DNA of 42,312 bases from Algoriphagus sp. GTDB lineage: Bacteria; Bacteroidota; Bacteroidia; Cytophagales; Cyclobacteriaceae. The translations under genes were made by a program, and so were the position numbers. The stretch is from positions 1 to 42,312 of the forward strand of contig JAMNXQ010000015.1 in assembly GCA_023653075.1 (NCBI GenBank). Direction: 5' to 3'. Each line of letters begins with the position of its first letter. Within the stretch, counting starts at the first letter, position 1. This document shows positions 25,987 to 34,146 of the stretch, one piece after another. The notes under the pieces are model-generated. The model was not told the DNA's origin. It made no database searches and worked only from the letters and a program-made list of their open reading frames with translations.

Positions 25987-27710
25987 AGCATTTAACCTAC
26001 GCAGGTCTCTTTCTTTTTCTTTTGCTAACCTTCACGGGTTGTAAAGAAGTCAACAAGGTAAAATCTAGTGGCAGGAAGGTTACGTCAGGAGTCAAAAAGG
26101 TTCAAGGGACCACGGATAAGCTCATGGCTAAATTAGGGATCGCAGACTCAGCAGCACAAAATCCGGATAGCCTTAACAATTTGCTCTCCCCCTTAGAACA
26201 GAAGTCGTTTATCAATAAATATACCACCGTCTACGATGTATTAAATGGTCCTAAGAACAATCGCGATTTAAAGGCACTTGAATATGACTCCGCCACCCTT
26301 ACCTACAAGCGGCAGAGTATGGATAGAAGGATACTTCGCGATGATGTAGAGGTGTATACTTGGTATCCCTATTGGATGGGAGACGTCTGGAAAACGTATG
26401 ATTTCAACTTGATTTCCACGATTTCCTTTTTTTCTTTTAAGATCAATCCCAAAACAGGTAGTTACATTAATCCTGCACAAATTACCCAATGGAGACAAAC
26501 CGATTTACTGGATTCTGCAAAAAAGTACCAGACCAAGGTTTTGTTGAATCTCTCTTTGGAAGGTGAAGCGAATAACCTAGCATTCCTCAAAGACGAAGCC
26601 ATGTGGAATACTACGCTGGATTCGGTGTCAGCATTGTTGCAGGAGCGTGATGCCGATGGAATTGAACTTGAATTCACCAATGTTCCCTTAGACAGGGAAA
26701 CTAAATTTTTAGACTTTGTTGAGTTCTTAAAAGGCAACCTAGATACGCGTTTTATTACCAAAAAAATGATCGTGTCTTTAATAATTCCTGCCGATGATTC
26801 TAAATTTCCTTTTGATTTGGGAAGATTAAATGAGTCGGTAGATTTATTTATTGTAAAAGGCATGGATTACCATGAGATTGATGGTACTGTAGCGGCAGTT
26901 GCTCCCATGAGAAATGAAACCCCAGGGGGTCCTAGCCTTGAAAACACGCTGCTCAGGTACCTAAACCGAGGACTTATTGCGGAGAAATCCATCCTTGCCC
27001 TTCCACTTTATGGGTCACAATGGGCAGGAACTTATGATCCTGCGGAAGGATACTACAGCACTGATTTTGAAAGGAAAGTAACCTTGTCCGAGGTGGAAAG
27101 GGTATTCCAGTCCAAGGATAGCTTGTATGTGATTACTCCTACACTGGATGAAACATCCATGACCAATTACTTCTTCCTCGAATTTCCAGACAATACCTCC
27201 ATTGAGGGCTGGTATGATGATGCGTCTACCCTGTCAAAAAAAATGGATCTAGCTCTTTTTAAGAAATTCAAAGGAGTGGGTTTGTATGCCTTAGGCTATG
27301 ATTTGGGAAAGGAAGAGATTTGGGATTTAGTGGCGGAAAAATTTACGGGTGACGTAGTGTATATCAAAGATCCTATAAAGGAAATTGATGGCTACCCCAT
27401 TAAAGTTGCAGTAATCTTTCAAACCTATAAACAACTTTTTGTTGTCACGTTTGCCTTGGTTACTTTGGCGCTTATTATCGCGATGGTCGTGGCATTTTCA
27501 GATTGGAGATTCAGAGAAACGATCTTGGCAAGACAACTCTATCGCGTGATTGTATTGTCTATCACTTGCCTCATTCTTATTGGAATTTTCTCCTTTTTTG
27601 GATGGATAAACCAGAAAAGTTGGAGCTACATTTTACTCTTTCTTTCTGGGGCTGGAGTGAGCTATTTGGTAGAAAAGTATGGGGGATTAATGAAGATTAA
27701 TAAGCCATGA
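25983..27710 (+). CDS. Membrane-anchored GH18-fold protein with altered catalytic motif
   Basis: A 575-residue protein with a lipoprotein-type signal (lipobox-like FTGC, Cys20). A low-complexity stretch follows (about 25-75). The GH18 barrel spans about residues 117-455, starting VEVYTWYPYWMGD. The usual GH18 signature DGxDxDxE appears here as D225-G-I-E228-L-E230-F-T232, so the catalytic Glu is Thr and both Asp are Glu. Chitinase activity is therefore unlikely; glycan binding is a better guess. The C-terminus has three membrane helices (about 484-505, 520-540, 546-563), unusual for GH18, which places the barrel in the periplasm anchored to the inner membrane. It overlaps both neighbours by 4 bases. 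Confidence 0.8.
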   Translation: MKHLTYAGLFLFLLLTFTGCKEVNKVKSSGRKVTSGVKKVQGTTDKLMAKLGIADSAAQNPDSLNNLLSPLEQKSFINKYTTVYDVLNGPKNNRDLKALEYDSATLTYKRQSMDRRILRDDVEVYTWYPYWMGDVWKTYDFNLISTISFFSFKINPKTGSYINPAQITQWRQTDLLDSAKKYQTKVLLNLSLEGEANNLAFLKDEAMWNTTLDSVSALLQERDADGIELEFTNVPLDRETKFLDFVEFLKGNLDTRFITKKMIVSLIIPADDSKFPFDLGRLNESVDLFIVKGMDYHEIDGTVAAVAPMRNETPGGPSLENTLLRYLNRGLIAEKSILALPLYGSQWAGTYDPAEGYYSTDFERKVTLSEVERVFQSKDSLYVITPTLDETSMTNYFFLEFPDNTSIEGWYDDASTLSKKMDLALFKKFKGVGLYALGYDLGKEEIWDLVAEKFTGDVVYIKDPIKEIDGYPIKVAVIFQTYKQLFVVTFALVTLALIIAMVVAFSDWRFRETILARQLYRVIVLSITCLILIGIFSFFGWINQKSWSYILLFLSGAGVSYLVEKYGGLMKINKP

Positions 27711-27976
27711 TAGAGCAACAAGTAAAAAAGGTTTCAAAACTCCCAAATAAAATACTCGCAAGAGAGATCCGGTATTTTTTACTGCTTTCCTATTGTGCGG
27801 TTTGGATTTGCTTTCCAGTTATGGCAGAAATGGACCTAAAAGCAGCTACTCCCTATCTGAGTCCTTTGGATGAGATCTACCTAGCTCAACTTTCCTTTTC
27901 CGTTTGGTTTGGGATTATGATTGCCTTGTATATACTGCGGTTTTTAGTTTATCTCCTAATTCAGAAATTCAAGTAG
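27707..27976 (+). CDS. Small two-helix membrane protein, last gene of the envelope cassette
   Basis: An 89-residue protein of no known family. A basic N-terminus (VKKVSKLPNK) precedes a hydrophobic segment at about 22-42, a short polar loop (EMDLKAATPYLSPLDE), and a second hydrophobic segment at about 62-85 ending in basic residues. Both ends are probably cytoplasmic. The ATG overlaps the upstream stop (ATGA, 27707-27710), so it belongs to the same coupled unit. A weak terminator follows 29 bases after the stop. Confidence 0.7.
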   Translation: MIEQQVKKVSKLPNKILAREIRYFLLLSYCAVWICFPVMAEMDLKAATPYLSPLDEIYLAQLSFSVWFGIMIALYILRFLVYLLIQKFK

Positions 27977-28004
27977 ATGGACCCTTTATTTTTTTATGCT
28001 GTTT

Positions 28005-28035
28005 GCCTAACGCTTCTTTAGGCTGCTATTTTTTT
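28005..28035 (+). terminator. Probable intrinsic terminator of the envelope cassette
   Basis: GCCTAA (28005-28010) pairs with TTAGGC (28018-28023) around a 7-base loop, and a run of seven or more T follows within a few bases. The stem is short, so termination may be partial. It sits 29 bases after the last gene of the cassette. Confidence 0.55.
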
Positions 28036-28164
28036 CTCCCTTGTTTAGTTAATTCTACAAGGATTTTTTTAGGATTTCTATGCTGTACTCACTACATTCA
28101 AGGCAAAGTACACTTTCCGTTCTCACCCTCAATAAGTCTTGCCATTTTCCTGCTTAGCTTATTC

Positions 28165-28196
28165 CTGTTATAGAATTTTATATAAATATATTTTTG
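28165..28196 (+). promoter_or_regulatory. Candidate promoter for the STAND/receptor block
   Basis: TATTTTTG (28189-28196) fits the Bacteroidota -7 consensus TAnnTTTG. A weak -33-like CTG lies at 28165-28167, with a 21-base spacer. The surrounding 293-base gap (27977-28269) is A/T-rich and holds no gene. The start codon at 28270 would be about 65 bases downstream of the predicted transcript start. Confidence 0.4.
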
Positions 28197-28269
28197 TATA
28201 ATTTTTCTATTTAATTGTCAAATTCGTTTATCAAGTAGAGCAAAGTATTCAAATCCAAGATTAAGTTTT

Positions 28270-31200
28270 ATGGAAATTTCAAATTCCCAAAATGATGCTT
28301 TAGGAAGTAGTGCAGGGTCTCTTGCGGGAAGACATAGGCAGGTATTTGATTTACTAAGCTTGTTTCAATCCTCACAATTGGTGGGGTTAATTGGAGAAAA
28401 TGGATCTGGAAAAACTACACTGATCAAACAGGGATTGCTCCCAGAATTAACTAAAGGGTTTTTAGGTATTGCGGGAAGAAAGTGGAAATCAGTCACGATT
28501 CGCCCAGGGATTACTCCGCTAGAAAATCTATCGGCAGGTATTGCCCAACTTGGAATAGATCAAAGTAAGGCAAAGTTAGAGGATGAGGTTTTTTTGACTG
28601 AATCCATGCGGTTGACTAGCGAGGGTTTAAAAAATGAATGTTTAAAAAAATTCTCTCAAAAAAGTGGATACAATGCCCTGTTGGTGATCGATAATTTTGA
28701 GGACCTTTTTCAGTTTCGAGAAGTAGCGCCGAATGTAAATGAATGGGATGAAACAGTTAAAAGTTTTATTCAAAATATCAGAAAATGCGCTAGCTATTCA
28801 ACCATTCCAGTTTATTTTTTGATTGTATTGAGAGCGGAGTACATGTCCCGCCTTTTTGAATACCGCCATTTTTACGAGATGTTGTCTTCTTCACAGTACA
28901 ACTTGCCTCAATTTAGAAAAGCGGAATTTTCTGAAGTGATCAATTCCATTTTGCTGTCTTCCCAAAAAACTATTCATAAGGATGGAGTGGATTATTTGTA
29001 CAATCAATTCGGGAAGGATTTAAAAAACTTAACCCTGCTGAAGCTTTTTTTAAATGAAGCTATTGAAGCAGTAAATTCTACGAATCGGAAAGAAATTGGA
29101 CTTGAGGACTTACTTCAGATCTCCAGCGAATCCTTGTATGAATGTAAATTAGATTCATTTTACAATTCCTGTGGGGAATCTGAAAAAAAGCTAATCGAGA
29201 AATTATTCAAGCAAACCACCGTCGTTCCCGACGGATCAAAGCTTAGGAAACCAATTCGTGTCGATCACTTTTTGCAAGTAACAGGATCTACTTTTTTGGA
29301 ATTAAGTCCATTACTTCAATCGATTCAGCATTCTTTCCATTTTTTAGTAGATGTAATCCTTCCTTTTCAGGAGCGGTTGGATGTTAAGGACCATTCTTTG
29401 CTTTCCGGGTCCGCAGTGATTGAAATCAAAAGCGAGCATTTTATTCCACTTTGGCCTCGTTTGGTGGAATGGATCAAAGAAGAGAAGGAATCTCAGGATT
29501 TGTACAAGGGTCTAAGTGAAAAAGCAACGCTTTTTGACAAAGGATTAACAGATTATTTAAGGCCACCAGATCTTGATTTAGCTCTTGAATGGTACGAACT
29601 CCAAAAACCGGATGAGCTTTGGTCTAAACAATTTGATGACAATCATCACCGAACGATCTCTTACCTGCTTACCAGTAAGGTTAAATTTCAAGACGAGATT
29701 CTAAAAAAGGAGCAAGATCAAAAAGAGAAAATTAAACGACTACGTAGGGTAGGGATTTATGGACTCTTAGGTGGGTTGGTGATTTTAATTGTGATTGGAG
29801 TTTTTGCGGTTGATGCAAAAAGACAAGAAGCAGTTGCCCAACAAGAACGGGAAAAAGCTGAAAAGGAGACTGAGAAAGCACGACTTGAAAAGCAACGAGC
29901 AGATTTACTATATCAGGAGGCTACTAAAGCCACCGAGGTAGCATTAGCGAATGAACAATTGGCTCTTTCCGAAAAAGTGCGTGCTGATGAAGAAAAAGAA
30001 AGAGCAAATAACGCTCGAAATGAAGCCGAGCAACAGCGCATTAAAATTCAGGAGACCAATAAGGAGTTAAATCAAAAGGAAAAAGAATTAAGCAAAACCG
30101 TAGGAGATTTAAAGGTTTCCGATGCGGCAAAAGAAATTGCGACTAAAAAAGCAGAGAATGCCCGTGAATATCAAGAAATCTTGAATTCAATTTTGAGTTT
30201 GAGGAATCAAGTTCAAAAAAAGGATTACCAAGCAGATGAGCTCAAAGAACTTCTAGGGCAAGTTAAGAATGCTTATGGAAATTACAGAAAGGCTTCTTTG
30301 GAATTTAAGGAGGCAGATCTCCCCAACAATGATTTGTACCAAGTATTGTTGGAAATCCGCAGAAAGATGGTAGACTATGGAACCTTGACAGGTATTCCAA
30401 GTGATTTAAGCACTTTACCAAGTGGGATTCGAAAAATAAGCATTTCTCCTGGAGGTAATCTAGCCGCTGGAGGTGACGATGGTATTTTGTTGTATTCGAA
30501 GCAGCCCATCAATCAAGGCAATGTGGCACTCTCCAAATTTTCTATTGGAAGGGACAGAATTCGTTCTTTGGAATTTATGTCCAATACCGAATTGATCATT
30601 GGTACAGTTAATGGAAGACTCTTACAGTTCAATCTCAGTACTGCTACGAGTAAGGTACTAGAAGTGGGGCTTTTACCTAATCAAATTGTAGAACAAGTAC
30701 TTGTGACTCCTAAAGGGGTGTTTCTATTGGTAGCAGGACAAATACTTAAAGTAGATGTAAATAAGCCAGCCAGTACGGTGCGGTTAACGGGTATTACTGC
30801 TAAAAATGTATTCAAGCTCAACGAAGAAAAACTGTTGCTAGTAAGTAAGGATAATACGCTTGTAATCCTTGATATGGCTTCGCTACAATGGCAGCCCATC
30901 AATTCAGATTTAAAGAAAATTTCCATTACAGCTGCAAAAAGCTCTGGAGACAATTTGTTCTTGGGGATGGAAAATGGAGAAATTGCTTTGTGCAAAACCT
31001 TACGATTAGGAAATGTCATCAGCATCAAGACGGAATTAACCATTCCTGCTCATAGAACTCGAATCACAAGTTTAGCTTACGATGCTAGTTCAGAAAAATT
31101 GTTTTCTGCCAGTTTGGATCAAACGGCCAATATTTTTGATTTAAAGCTCAAAAAACTAAGGAATGACTACATTGCCAACTATTTGTATAAAATAGAAGGA

Positions 31201-31347
31201 TTTGATAAGTGGATTTGGGATTTTGCTTTGATTCAAACAGGAAAAGTAAAAACACTATTGACCGTAGATGAAAGCGGAGAACTTAAATCCTGGCAAACTG
31301 GGTCAGAAATGTTATATGATGAGCTATTTTCTTCATCAAAAAAATAA
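28270..31347 (+). CDS. nSTAND-type NTPase with membrane helix, coiled coil and beta-propeller
   Basis: A 1025-residue signal-transduction NTPase. The P-loop is GENGSGKT (42-49), preceded by a short LAGRHRQVFDLLSLF entry segment typical of nSTAND1. Walker B is LLVIDNFEDLF (D141). A winged-helix-like region follows (about 290-400). One membrane helix (about 494-514, YGLLGGLVILIVIGVFAV) leads into a long charged coiled coil (about 515-690). The last ~320 residues form a WD40-like propeller (for example ISISPGGNLAAGGDDG and AHRTRITSLAYDASSEKLFSA). Such proteins are sometimes annotated Hat/HatR in this phylum. The propeller lies across the membrane from the NTPase domain, suggesting that it senses an envelope ligand (inference). 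Confidence 0.85.
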   Translation: MEISNSQNDALGSSAGSLAGRHRQVFDLLSLFQSSQLVGLIGENGSGKTTLIKQGLLPELTKGFLGIAGRKWKSVTIRPGITPLENLSAGIAQLGIDQSKAKLEDEVFLTESMRLTSEGLKNECLKKFSQKSGYNALLVIDNFEDLFQFREVAPNVNEWDETVKSFIQNIRKCASYSTIPVYFLIVLRAEYMSRLFEYRHFYEMLSSSQYNLPQFRKAEFSEVINSILLSSQKTIHKDGVDYLYNQFGKDLKNLTLLKLFLNEAIEAVNSTNRKEIGLEDLLQISSESLYECKLDSFYNSCGESEKKLIEKLFKQTTVVPDGSKLRKPIRVDHFLQVTGSTFLELSPLLQSIQHSFHFLVDVILPFQERLDVKDHSLLSGSAVIEIKSEHFIPLWPRLVEWIKEEKESQDLYKGLSEKATLFDKGLTDYLRPPDLDLALEWYELQKPDELWSKQFDDNHHRTISYLLTSKVKFQDEILKKEQDQKEKIKRLRRVGIYGLLGGLVILIVIGVFAVDAKRQEAVAQQEREKAEKETEKARLEKQRADLLYQEATKATEVALANEQLALSEKVRADEEKERANNARNEAEQQRIKIQETNKELNQKEKELSKTVGDLKVSDAAKEIATKKAENAREYQEILNSILSLRNQVQKKDYQADELKELLGQVKNAYGNYRKASLEFKEADLPNNDLYQVLLEIRRKMVDYGTLTGIPSDLSTLPSGIRKISISPGGNLAAGGDDGILLYSKQPINQGNVALSKFSIGRDRIRSLEFMSNTELIIGTVNGRLLQFNLSTATSKVLEVGLLPNQIVEQVLVTPKGVFLLVAGQILKVDVNKPASTVRLTGITAKNVFKLNEEKLLLVSKDNTLVILDMASLQWQPINSDLKKISITAAKSSGDNLFLGMENGEIALCKTLRLGNVISIKTELTIPAHRTRITSLAYDASSEKLFSASLDQTANIFDLKLKKLRNDYIANYLYKIEGFDKWIWDFALIQTGKVKTLLTVDESGELKSWQTGSEMLYDELFSSSKK

Positions 31348-31425
31348 AAAAACATAGGTACATCCTCTAATCATAAAACGAATTTATGATAGTTGATAAC
31401 CTAAACAATACTAAAATTATTACTA

Positions 31426-34116
31426 ATGAGTAAAGGATTGTCTGTAGAACTAACCAATTTCAAATCAAAAATCACCCAGCAATTGGACACAAAGGGCTTG
31501 GTTTTTTTGATAAAAACGGAAGACCACTATTTTGACGACTTTTTGATTAATGAGTTAGCTGCTTCGGATTTATTTGCTTCCAAAAGTTTGAAAAAGGACC
31601 ATTTGGAACTTCAATCCTGGAAAAATGAGGCAAAAGATTTAAATGGTTGTCATCTTATCGAAATTCCCAAAATCACAGATAAGGTCATTATGTACTTGTC
31701 GGAGCAGTTGACCTCCCAAGACAAGGAATCTGATTTGAAGGTAATATACCTCCTTCCCAAGCACCTTACCCAGAAATTCTTGGATATTCCTGAAAGAGAA
31801 GCATTCTTTTCTTGCTGTGTATTTATTTCTGAGCAAGTACCAGTTTTGGGTTCCAATGCATTAGATGATGTTTTGGCAACTATTTTTGGGAAACAGTTTA
31901 GTTCCACCTCAGCTCTCTTTTTTTCAGAAAATAGCCAAAGTAGAACGTCGAGTTTAGGTAAACTCCAGTTCTTTGCGCGTCATTTAAAAAATGAGTCAAA
32001 TAAAGGGCTAGGTCAGGATGCCAATCAACCGATTGATCAGAATTTTTTCAATCAGTTTTTAGGTAACAAAGGATCTGAATTTCTTTCAACTGCAGGGCTA
32101 CAAATTTCAATAGAAAGTCTTCAGGTATTTATTAGGGCATTTATCTATGTGGATGGCACTAGCGCCATTCCTGTTGAATTAGCCCGTGTAGAAGTGCAGT
32201 CTTTTAGTCAACTACCACAGGAACAATTGGACTTTTTGTTGAAGCTGGCAACTTCTGATAGCTATCAAGTCTTAGCTGAAAGGGAAGGAGCTTTTCGTTT
32301 TGCAATTCCAGAATATTTGACTGAATGGCAGGATTTAAAAAGATGGGTAGTCAATGAGGAGGCCTCTTTTAAGCAATTCAAACAGTTGGAGGTTTTGGCA
32401 ACAGATTACTTCAGTGGTTCAGGAACTTTACTTAGCAAAGAGCAAATTGATCAGGCGACTACGCTTAAGGATGAGATTTTTACCACATACAATTGGGAGA
32501 AAAAGTACAATGTAGACAAAGAGCTTATTTCTAGCTACCTCTTACTCTCTCAAAATCAACTGGAAGAACTGATCAAGACGCAACAGAAGAAGCGTGCTAG
32601 TTTGTTGAGAAATTCAGTAAGAATTAGTATAGCAGTAAGTATTGCCTTCCTATTGTCATCATTTACCGCATTATTGGCCTATTTAGAACGAAATTCTGCT
32701 GTGGAGCAGCAAAAAGCCGCGATTGTTGCCAAAATAGATGCCGATCAAGCTCGCGAAACTGCAGAACAAAAGCGAGAGGAAGCTGAAAATGCTAGAAAAA
32801 ATGAACAATCTGCCCTTCAAGAAGCGGAAGCTGAGCGCTTGCTAGCACTAAGTGCCCAGGCAGAAGCCGAAGTTCAGCGTGGAATGGCAGTAGAATCTTT
32901 GATTTTGGCCAAGAAATCGGAGCAAGAAGCATCCATTGCAAAAGATGTGGCCCAGAAAAATGAAAAGTTGGCAAATGATGCCACAATCGATGCAAAAAAT
33001 AACTTCGAAAAGAGTGAAAGGCTTAGAAACCAGCAAGAAGCTAGAGCCACAGCTTTGGAGGCCTTGGGTTATTTTGCCAACCGTGATTTCGCAAGGGGTA
33101 TAGAATTGGTCAAAGGAGCCTACCAGAAAAACCTCAGTAATGGAGGTTTCCCACTACAATCGGACATTTTTAATGCCTTGCTAAATGGTGTGAATTCTTC
33201 CAAAGTAGCAGAGATGGATGTGGAATTGAATTTTCCTGCCAAGCTGCTAGCCTTATCGCAGGCCAAAAACAAATTAGCCGTCTATACCATCAATGGAGAA
33301 TTACGAGTGTATGCGACCCAACCAAGCTTGACAGAAAAAGCGGTCATCAAAACAGGTTATATCAAATCCTTTGAGTTTTTGAGTGATTCTGAAATCATAG
33401 GTACTGACATTACGGGCAAGCTGTTTTTGATTGATTTACCTAGTGCAACAATCGCTGACCTTTCAACCAAATTGCCTGTGGCTCAAATCAAGGGATTTTT
33501 CAAGGTATTTGGTCAAGAAAATATATGGATCGCCAAACAAGTAGACGGAAGCTCAGTATTCTACCACTACGACGCTGCGCAGGGTTTTGTAACCTTGAAG
33601 GATGATAAGTCTAAGTTATTGGTGAAAGATTTCACAAAGCCAGTATTCTGGATAGAAGGAAATGAGTTTTACCGATCCACATTGTCTAATGCTGTTCCCG
33701 AACTGGTAGCAAAAGCTTCAAGTACCATTCATAGTGCAGCTTGGTCAGTGATCCATTCCCGTTGGATGCTAGGTCTAGAAAACGGAAATATCTGGAGTGT
33801 GGACCCCACCAAACAAAAAGCTACCGAGTCCTTCACCATACATGCGACCAAAGTCAGCCAATTGATCACCATGCCCTACGCTCATGGAACAGAGTTGATG
33901 TTGAGTACAGGATTTGATGGGGGCTTGATTTTCTTTGTTTTTGACAAAGACATCGCATTATCTGCAAGTGTTTCTTCCAGAATTAAGTTTCAAGGACACC
34001 GAAGTTGGATTACTGGATTCACGGTAGATGAAAAAAAGAAAATTGCCTACTCCATAAGCAACGACCGAACCCTCAAGGTTTGGCCTTTGGAAATTAATGA
34101 ATTGCTTCAAAAATAA
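31426..34116 (+). CDS. P-loop-lacking partner with the same membrane/coiled-coil/propeller build
   Basis: An 896-residue protein with the architecture of its upstream neighbour but without a usable P-loop. The N-terminal ~390 residues contain a Rossmann-like pattern (LVFLIKTEDHYFDDFLIN, then KVIYLLPKHL) where a GxxGxGKT would be expected. A membrane helix (about 396-420, SIAFLLSSFTALLAYL) follows, then a coiled coil rich in Ala/Glu/Gln (about 425-545), then a propeller (about 580-890) with closing WD-type blade FQGHRSWITGFTVDE. It probably arose by ancient duplication and may act as a regulatory partner in a hetero-oligomer. The receptor gene follows after 30 bases. Confidence 0.7.
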   Translation: MSKGLSVELTNFKSKITQQLDTKGLVFLIKTEDHYFDDFLINELAASDLFASKSLKKDHLELQSWKNEAKDLNGCHLIEIPKITDKVIMYLSEQLTSQDKESDLKVIYLLPKHLTQKFLDIPEREAFFSCCVFISEQVPVLGSNALDDVLATIFGKQFSSTSALFFSENSQSRTSSLGKLQFFARHLKNESNKGLGQDANQPIDQNFFNQFLGNKGSEFLSTAGLQISIESLQVFIRAFIYVDGTSAIPVELARVEVQSFSQLPQEQLDFLLKLATSDSYQVLAEREGAFRFAIPEYLTEWQDLKRWVVNEEASFKQFKQLEVLATDYFSGSGTLLSKEQIDQATTLKDEIFTTYNWEKKYNVDKELISSYLLLSQNQLEELIKTQQKKRASLLRNSVRISIAVSIAFLLSSFTALLAYLERNSAVEQQKAAIVAKIDADQARETAEQKREEAENARKNEQSALQEAEAERLLALSAQAEAEVQRGMAVESLILAKKSEQEASIAKDVAQKNEKLANDATIDAKNNFEKSERLRNQQEARATALEALGYFANRDFARGIELVKGAYQKNLSNGGFPLQSDIFNALLNGVNSSKVAEMDVELNFPAKLLALSQAKNKLAVYTINGELRVYATQPSLTEKAVIKTGYIKSFEFLSDSEIIGTDITGKLFLIDLPSATIADLSTKLPVAQIKGFFKVFGQENIWIAKQVDGSSVFYHYDAAQGFVTLKDDKSKLLVKDFTKPVFWIEGNEFYRSTLSNAVPELVAKASSTIHSAAWSVIHSRWMLGLENGNIWSVDPTKQKATESFTIHATKVSQLITMPYAHGTELMLSTGFDGGLIFFVFDKDIALSASVSSRIKFQGHRSWITGFTVDEKKKIAYSISNDRTLKVWPLEINELLQK

Positions 34117-34146
34117 TCGCAGAATCCTCCAAGGAACCTCTATCCT

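Noticed and set aside
27904..28173. 89-residue plus-strand frame after the envelope cassette
   Set aside because: It overlaps the end of the small membrane gene in another frame, spans the likely terminator, and has a Cys/Phe/Leu-rich composition typical of chance frames.
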